DNA from: Thinopyrum elongatum
Lineage: Eukaryota > Streptophyta > Magnoliopsida > Poales > Poaceae
Direction of reading: 5' to 3'
DNA length: 64,000 bases
NCBI GenBank assembly: GCA_011799875.1
Contig: CM022299.1
Location: 30,903,996 to 30,967,995 of the forward strand
Shown here: piece after piece, positions 57,195 through 64,000 of the stretch
Layout of the letters: every line of letters starts with the position of its first letter
How positions within the stretch are numbered: position 1 is the first letter of the stretch
The notes under the pieces: generated by a model
What the model was told of the DNA's origin: nothing
What the model saw: only the letters and a program-made list of their open reading frames with translations
Databases searched by the model: none
Program-made: the position numbers and the translations under genes

Positions 57195-59556
57195 TTTAAA
57201 CAATACTTTAATTAAAATACTTTTGGTAGACAATTGGTGTTTGCGACCCATGGAAAATATATAAAATGCATGAATGATGAACACGCAGACTGAGCAATAA
57301 TATCTTGAAAGTTTATCTATTTCACACATAGTAGTTTGTGTTTTACCCATTGGAAAATGTTTATATTTCCCTTTACAACAAATGCAAAAAGGAAAATGAG
57401 AATCAATTTCCTACTTTGTGTTGTTCTCCCTCCAGACTCCACTTGCTAACACCACCGATGGAGTAGTGCTTTCATCGTCTTTGACTCGTCGTGGTATGTA
57501 GTCACGGAAGATTCTTTATTGTTTTCTCATAAGTAATGTCTCCTCTTTTGCTCATGGCAGCAGTCTTGATTAGTTAGCACCCGCAGCATTTCATCAGACG
57601 TAAATATAAGGGTATGCCCGAACATTGCTTGTCAGATTATCCATTCCTTTCCTCTCATCCGAGATGCATCAAGAAAGTGAGCGAAAACTAGGAACTAAAG
57701 GTGCATATAGTGAATTAGTAATGCACATAGATAGACATATAAAATGTGGCAAACTAACCAGGAGGAACTCTTTGCCTCTTATAAATGAAATAACAACTTG
57801 GTTCAGGTAGAAAATGAAATACTCCCTCTGTCCCAAAATAAGTGTCACGGATTTAGTACAACTTTAGTGCAAAGGTGCACTAAGTTAACGGCACTTATTT
57901 TGGAACAGAGGTAGTAGTAAGTTACCTGAGATAATGTACCTACGATTAAATGATTAAATGACCTGACAAAAGGGCTCCCTCTGTATTAATCATTCTGCAG
58001 AAACAACAAAATTATGAGTTCCTTGCTCTGAAGCACCTAACTGCAGTTTTGTAGTAAATGTGTGAAAAGTAAAATCATGCTAAAATACATGATATATGTC
58101 AGCAAATACAAACTTTTTTTTCATGCATATGTTTAGTAGAACTAAATCAACATATATAAATGGCAGGCATTACATCCAACAGAGTCCAAGGCTCTTTTTG
58201 GTGTCTTCAAATGCTGCACCCACTACTACCGGTTGGCTGGAACAATTGCTGATTTTTAATGACTCCCTCCATCTTAATCTTTCAGTATAACTACAATTGA
58301 TTAAGAGCTCCTAGCTGTGAAGAACCTAACTGCAGTTTTTTAATAAATGTCTGAAAAGTAAAATCATACTAAAATGGATGATATATGTTGCAAATATGAA
58401 GTATAAAAAGAAAGTTAATAATATACCATATAGTAATATGAGTAAACTCTGCAGATCTGAACATGCAGGCTTTAGCATCAGGGATTATAGCTTTGGCAGT
58501 GAGTTTCTCCTTCCAGCACACAGACATTGCCATGTATCTCTTTGTACAGACCTCAACATGAGAATCTTGTGAACTTATTTCCATTACCTTGGGATGGTGA
58601 AATCTTTATGATACAAAGCTGATGCATGTATTAGTTAACCTGCAGAGAATTCCATATTTTGATCTATATAAGTAAGAAAGCGTACAAATGAGGAATAGCT
58701 TTATTTAGGGCCTCTCATATAGGCCATTGAGTAAATTGCATGAAAAAGAGTCTTATGTATTAAAATAGAAATACACAATTCATAAAATATTCAGGAACAA
58801 ACAAAATATAGGAAACAAATAGAAACATGTAGTTGGTAAATGAATCACACAAATAAATTATGATATATGATAGAAATTGCCAATGGCCTTAGTTACTGCT
58901 ATCCAATATTCTGATTTCTGCAGTTAACTACTAACCCATGACCTGTAATCCAATATTACTACTCCGGATTAGTAGTAAACTGATGTTCAGTATCAACCTC
59001 CCGATCCATAGCAACCATCTATAGGTCGCATCCTCCTCATTCCCATCTTGTTCATCATCCCTGTTACAAAGAAACATCATCTCGATGTAAAATCATAGTG
59101 CTTGAAACTAATTCGTATCTCTAGCAGTACATTACATCCGATGTACTAACTGAAAAAAATATAATCAATTTCTAGCAGTACATTACATCAATGTTAGGAA
59201 AAATGTGTAGTTGGCTATGTCGCATGTCCGTTGCTGGAAAAGGGCCAGAAGAATACCTTGGTCCAGAGAAATGGGGTTCAGTGCACACAACCCTCGTAAA
59301 ATAACCTGGCTGAAAGGATATTAGATTATCAGGTACCCACAGCGACTCAAATCCTAATTAAAACATTGGATAACCTGATAAAAGTGTTTCTCCGTGTAAC
59401 AGAAGCACAGGTGCATGAGATGGACGAACTATGAGATGCAAAACTCTGTGTATTTGTAGGCATCTTTTGATTTTCTCAAGCAGCAGGAAGAAAATGGGGA
59501 ATACGCGAAATACACTTCAAGTTTTATGTGTGGAAAATACCTGAGAGCACAACCAA
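57195..59556. other. Unassigned DNA between exon-like fragments
   Basis: Apart from the Stowaway MITE at 57822-57914, I see no gene. Two similar segments near 58000-58120 and 58300-58420 share GCAGTTTTGTAGTAAATGT-like sequence, an old internal duplication. Confidence 0.4.
57822..57914. mobile_element. Stowaway MITE (Thalos-like), 93 bp
   Basis: CTCCCTCTGTCCCAAAATAA and a diverged complement form the ends, with TA at 57820-57821 and 57915-57916. AGTGTCACGG and the central GTGCAAAGGTGCAC are typical of this group. Confidence 0.9.
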
Positions 59557-59856
59557 GGCACGCCCCTCAAATTTTTCGCTCAGATATTAGTCTGCTCAAC
59601 TCCTTCACCGGGTCCAGTGAAACATCAACCTAAAACAGCAATTACAACCAGTAAACCAAATGCTTGATACTTTTATTATTCAGAAAACACACAAAAGATC
59701 TGTGTTAGATGGAGGGTTAAGACTACATCTCATGTTTGAGTTGTACCGAAGGCCAAGGGTGGAAACTGTTTGACAGAGCACATAGTTAGAACCAAGAGGG
59801 TGGAAGAAATTAGTAGTTAGTACCTTGGGGAGATTAGGCATTGGTCCATTGACGAA
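59557..59856 (-). pseudogene. Downstream exons of the chimeric gene
   Basis: A 33-nt exon (59824-59856) reads FVNGPMPNLPK in one frame, with TTTTGCAG before and AAG|GTAC after. The next exon (about 59550-59637) reads VDVSLDPVKELSRLISERK, then a one-base shift. The latter is faintly like the C-terminal part of EDC4/VARICOSE-type mRNA-decapping proteins (ELSRLI.E.KFE); that is a guess. These exons are in the frame of the second half of 59954-60875, not in the CYTH frame. Confidence 0.4.
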
Positions 59857-59953
59857 CTGCAAAACACAGTATCACATATTGGGCAAGTCTGAAACCACAT
59901 TAGCATGGCAAATCAGAACAGAAAACACGATTTTGGATGAGGATGGTTTGTAC

Positions 59954-60875
59954 CTGCACATTGTTCAAAGGGACCCGCAAGATCAGGCTGCGCGCGGTCC
60001 AGCAGCGTGTCCTCCTCATCCTCGGCCGCCTTCGTCTCCTCCTCCTCCTCCTTCTCCTCGTCCACCGGCTCAGCGGCGGCGACGGGGTCGGCCACCGCTG
60101 CTCGGGCTCCATCAGCGCGGCTCAAGCGGCGAGGTAGCGGGGCATGGCGGGCTAGGGTTAGGGTTGCGTGCGGGAGCGGCGCTTGGGGGCGGAGTCGCGG
60201 CAAAGGGTCGTGAGGCAGATGCGGCGGCGCCCATGGCAGGAGGTGGCGGCGGCGCCCGTGGCAGGAGGTGCTGCTCCACCGACGTGGAGGCTCTACGGCG
60301 GCTCCCCCGGCCGGATCTGGCACTCTCTCCGTCAGATCGGATTGGGGAGGGAAGCTCCTAGCCTTGGACGAAAGGAGGAGGGCGGCTTGATGGGAGTGCG
60401 GAGGCGGCTTGATGGGAGGGCGGCGGCGAAAGGATGTAGGTAGCGCAGGGATCGGCGGCGGATCGATGGGAGGGCGGCGGCGAAGGGACGAAGGTAGCGC
60501 AGGGACGAATGCGAGTTGCGCTTTGTCCCCGCCGACGCCGTACTCGTCGGAGACGAGCCGGACGATGGGGGAGTCGACCGCGCCGAGACGGGCGGGGTTG
60601 TCGACGCAGGTGAGGGCGAGGGCGGGGTCGAGGGGTTCCACGACCTCCTCAACGCGGCTGACGCCAGCGTCGATGCGCGGGCGACGCTTGAGCGTGAGGA
60701 CGGCGCGGGAGGGGTCGCGGTCGTCGGTGCCGTAGAGGCGGACCCGCTGGGCGGCGGTGGCGGCGGCGAGGGGCCTCACGGGGGCGTCGGTGCGGAGCAG
60801 GCGGGGCGCGAGGAAGGAGGAGAGGCGCCGGTGTGCGGCCGCGTCAGGGAGACGGAGCTTGGTCTCGACCTCCAT
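59954..60875 (-). pseudogene. Chimeric gene with partial CYTH/triphosphate tunnel enzyme domain
   Basis: ATG 60875 starts MEVETKLRLPDAAAHRRLSS, which has the ExExK signature of CYTH/triphosphate tunnel metalloenzymes (the plant TTM3 type). The similarity continues through RVRLYG, VLTLKRRPRIDAGVSRVEEV and DSPIVRLVSDEYGVGG (about residue 115). About ten residues after RTDA, which normally include a segment before the RPLAAAT stretch, are missing. The C-terminal half of the tunnel, with its remaining acidic residues, is absent. Two 18-residue repeats (RRRPPI.PPP) and low-complexity sequence with an acidic tail replace it. A donor CAG|GTACAA ends the exon at 59954. Splicing to 59856 gives a stop soon after in the CYTH frame. 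It cannot be a working enzyme. The acidic half may come from another gene. Confidence 0.6.
60411..60518. repeat. 54-bp tandem repeat in the chimeric gene
   Basis: GATGGGAGGGCGGCGGCGAA begins both copies (60411 and 60465). The unit is 54 bp, 18 codons, so the frame is kept. Confidence 0.85.
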
Positions 60876-61098
60876 GGGGTTGGGGTTGCGGCTAGGGCTG
60901 GGGGGGGGGCGGGGGCTGGAAGGGGCGGGCGGCGACGTCTACTCTGGGAGTTCTAGGGATCAAGAGGAGCGGACGAAAAAACCTACGAAAAAAAACCTAC
61001 AAAAAAAAAACCAGTGAAAGGTGGGACGAAAAAAAACTATAGTAGGTGGGACGAAAATTAACCGCGAAGACTACCAACTGCTCCATTAGGAGTAGAGA

Positions 61099-62339
61099 TA
61101 CATGTAGCTCTGGGAACCTCTGTACCTCTCCCTAGTGCACTGCAGCGTCACATGAAGCCAGCCAGCAGCCAACAAACCAGATTGATCTGTCAAAAGTAGA
61201 TTCCATACGAATCAGCATCACCTGTAAATCAAACAGGGGTTTCTTCCACAAAGTGTATATGTCACAGCACCGCAACAGTACACACTCCCCAATGTTAGTA
61301 GCAGAATCCCGTGCATCCATATTTTGCGGAGGCAGCGAGGTGCTCTACCACGGCTAGCCGTCGATGGCATCCAGTGCATGGCTGCGTCTACGGCAAGTCG
61401 TTCCGACGACCACGCGACAGCAACATCCTTTTCTCCTTCCCTGACTTCTCTTGGGCACCATCATCGGTGGACGGTGAGAAGGACCAACACATTCACGGCC
61501 TAGCTGCAGAACTTGAGGTCATGGCCGAAAGCGCTTGCAGGGAACCGGCAGAGCACGCATATTATAGACCTGGGAACACAAAATCCATAACTTAGTTCTT
61601 ATAGCATGTAAAATATCTTTGCTTGGTTGTAGCTTTGACCAAATCACCAGAAGAATGGGCACCAGATTACAGCGTGAGTGCAGATTAGCATTTATTTTAA
61701 GTGCCATTATGCTGGCCTTTGAAGGTATGGTTTGTTCAAATTTCAGTTTGGGAATTCAACAAAAAAAACTATCTTAAATACCATTGTTATCCCTCAAAAA
61801 AAATCTCAGTGTAATGAAAATCTATATAAGAAAAGCTATGCATCTAGGAACATGCAGCGTCCCTTCTGAATAATCATTAGATCACTAAACTGTTAACAGA
61901 AGGATGTAAGTGCACAGAGAGGACATGATCAGCAATGGAAAAAGCAAATTTGCATATAGTAAATAACCTTCTATAGTTAGACTATATACACTAAGAGAAT
62001 CTGGATCAAAACGATTCGCAAAATGTACAAAAACTTAACTCTACAGCCTCCAGTGCAGGGTATAAAAAAACTTAAAATCCCTATGTTCTCTTCGTGAAAA
62101 TGCCCGTGCGTTGTAGTAGTCCGTGAAGGAAAAGAATATGTCCTGCACTCTGTCAGCTTCCTGCAGAAGTACGAGGAAAAGATGGGCGATGCGATGGAAA
62201 AGATGAGTTCAGAGAAGGGAAAGGAACAACTGACCCCGTCGTTTACCACATAAATACCTCTTTCACTGCCACCCATACAGTGGACTCCGCCCGAACAGGG
62301 CTCGGCCTAGTTGAACACTGACGCAAGTTTTTAGCAGAT
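61099..62339. other. Unassigned DNA
   Basis: An open frame on the plus strand (61311-61595) shows no recognised domain. At 62098-62120 there is another copy of AAATGCCCGTGCGTTG. Nothing else is supported. Confidence 0.4.
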
Positions 62340-62762
62340 CAGTGGCCGGGATGGGCGGGGGCTGTAGCCAGGGATTACAGAGGCTAAGTGTATCTGTCGA
62401 CATACTGTCAGTTACCAGTTTCCGATAGTGTGGAGGAAGATGAAGCCCGGGCAGCCCTGGTTCGGCTGCATGCTCTGGCAAAAGTTTACAGAGGACCCGT
62501 GGAGCTTGAGATGGATTGCAAAACAGTGACTGAATATCTAAACTCGGATGTGCCCACTCTTGCTCCCTGCTATGGAGTGATCCAAGATATAAAGGCGGGC
62601 CTGTCTTGCTTTCCTTCGTTCAAAGTTGTATGTACAGGAAGGAGTCTTGTTTGCTTTAACACCAAACTTGGGAAAGATCTGAAGGATTATGTCATTCAAA
62701 TAGCAGGTGAGGGAAACACATCAATAATATATAGGCAGCAGAAACATATAGATGAACTATAG
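62340..62762 (+). pseudogene. RNase H-like domain fragment
   Basis: The frame (in-frame from GTG 62388; no ATG is evident) reads SVEEDEARAALVRLHALAKV, then GPVELEMDCKTVTEYLNSD and IQDIKAGLSCFPSFKVV. It matches the plant RVT_3/RNase H-like domain found in LINE-related and host proteins: the Glu in EDEARAAL and the Asp in EMDC are two active-site positions. The N-terminal strand with the first Asp and the C-terminal His/Asp are missing. It may be an exon of a gene or of a LINE remnant. Confidence 0.55.
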
Positions 62763-64000
62763 CTCTATATAGAAACCATTGCTTTCCGACATACAAAATG
62801 GTACGTACAGAATGAGATGAGCAAGGAAGCTTGGTACAAATACACAAATGCAGTTTCTGAACTTACTGTAATAATGAACATACAGATTAATAATTAAGTA
62901 GGAGGATAGTTGTGCGGTTCGTTTCTGTTCTGAGGGCTAATGCTCATTTCTGGAGGAAAATAATCTCAGATTTCTAACTGAACTATAATCCCATGTAGGT
63001 ATGGTTGCAGAACAAAGAATATATTACACATCGATGTAATCCCTTCTTCTTCCTCACAGAACTAAATAAAAGAACACACAGGAGTAAAATTAGAATAACT
63101 GAATAAAAGAACGCACATGACTAATTTAAATTATGAATTGGGCAGAAACCTTTTCATGGTTGCCTAGCAAATGAAAATAGCATCTTATCATATATTGGGT
63201 ATTCAACAGAATCAAATACATGGTCAGAGTGTTCCTGAGATTGATGGTTTTTTAACTCTGTTCCTTGACAACATGGCCCCTGCTTGCTTACTGATGGATC
63301 AGATAGACAACCAAATCCTAAGTTTTGTTTTACTTTCACTTTGCAATTTAATATATGCAGCAGGACACTGTGGTACTACAATTTTCATTAAAGTAGCTAC
63401 TAAAGGCCCCTAGTCAACATATTAACATCATGGGCAATGTTTCTGAATGCCTGAAACATTACAGTGTGGCAAACAATTCTGAATTATAGTTTCCTGAAAC
63501 TGACATGTTTCTGTGAACATCTCAAACCTGGTGGATTTGCTGCCTAAGATATTTTCAACACGAATTGGTTCATTTTTCTTTTATAAATTCAGGTTCAAAA
63601 CTATCGCTTCTTAAGAGCATTTTCTGTACTTGTTCACTATCAAATTATTCAGTATATTGTCAACTGAAAATAGGCTGAACATCTGTGGTTGCTGCCTGCA
63701 GTCAGTTTTCCTTAAGAAAGAAGAAATGATATGGAATTTTGGTCTATTGAGCTTTCTTCTTAATGAAAATGAGGCATCTTTGAGAAAAAAAAAATTAGCA
63801 ATAGCATTCATCCTCTAGTAGGAATGAATGACACGGGTACCTTTAATATTCTTACTTGCGGAATTTCTATGATGATTTCAGTACAGTTTCAGATTTTAGA
63901 AAGTATGAACAACACAAAACTTTAAATATTTAATGTCTATGACTTTTTTGTTTGATGAAACCAGTGGAAAATATATTCTATATAAGTGGGAACAGGTCCA
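62763..64000. other. Unassigned DNA at the window end
   Basis: I see no gene, RNA gene or clear transposon. The short frames (63154-63413, 63611-63818) overlap each other on both strands and have no recognised domain. Confidence 0.4.

Larger units (their letters stand above)
53881..61098 (-). mobile_element. Candidate gene-carrying Helitron
   Basis: The 5' end on the minus strand reads TCTCTACTCCTAATGGAGCA (61098 downward), like grass Helitron 5' ends. The 3' end is hairpin CCCGTAGCAACGCACGGG, spacer, CTAG at 53881. The flanks are A (minus, from t61099) and T (from a53880), the A|T site Helitrons use, and there is no target duplication. It encloses the chimeric CYTH gene on the same strand, as in gene-capturing Helitrons. 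No RepHel protein was found, so it would be non-autonomous. Nested termini inside complicate the boundaries. Confidence 0.45.

Noticed and set aside
59900..60213. Poly-Arg and poly-Ser frames opposite the acidic tail
   Set aside because: They are shadow frames of GAG/CTC repeats in the chimeric gene.

Overview
The window looks like nuclear DNA of a Triticeae grass (wheat, Aegilops, barley or a close relative). The evidence is an Angela/BARE-like copia element, two Athila-lineage gypsy elements of the Sabrina/WHAM kind, CACTA elements with TCCCGGTT or CTTTGCCGTCTGC subterminal repeats, and Stowaway MITEs with CTCCCTCCG ends. Family names come from memory; boundaries come from the sequence. No prokaryotic or CRISPR-like system is present.

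Positions 1-42390 form one retrotransposon nest. The oldest layer is a minus-strand copia element: its 5' LTR is 41981-42390, its coding remains are 38507-41980, and a relic of the same LTR family lies at 1-79. A CACTA element (80 to about 6659) sits in that relic. A minus-strand Angela-like element (about 6660-38506) sits in the RNase H region of the older copia. Angela was hit twice by plus-strand Athila-lineage elements: A (8207-22359, in its RNase H) and B (23605-33201, between integrase and RT). Removing A or B plus one target duplication restores Angela's reading frame, which proves the order. Element A was then hit by a 676-bp hAT (10947-11622), a second CACTA (12693-15627), a 156-bp hAT MITE (16385-16540) and an 810-bp hAT (19033-19842). 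Three of these four have perfect 8-bp duplications.

Elements A and B share one plan: LTR, tRNA-Asp primer site, gag and protease, no RT or integrase, an internal stretch resembling the LTR promoter region, an intact ATHILA ORF1-like gene, a polypurine-like tract, a long non-coding stretch, the real polypurine tract, LTR. They must borrow polymerase functions from a relative.

From 42391 rightwards the DNA is gene-like. An F-box/FBD gene (42790-44647, at least three exons) is the only convincing host gene. Around it are a Stowaway MITE, a 5'-truncated LINE (45912-47172), a small poly-A retroposon with a 17-bp duplication (47871-48095) and a foldback Mutator-like element (52406-52923).

Positions 53162-61098 carry repeated termini that read on the minus strand as a hairpin followed by CTAG, and one TCTCTACT 5' end. 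I read this as one or more Helitrons. The best candidate (53881-61098) carries a chimeric gene that begins with part of a CYTH/triphosphate tunnel enzyme gene. The last 3 kb hold an RNase H-like fragment and otherwise unrecognised DNA.
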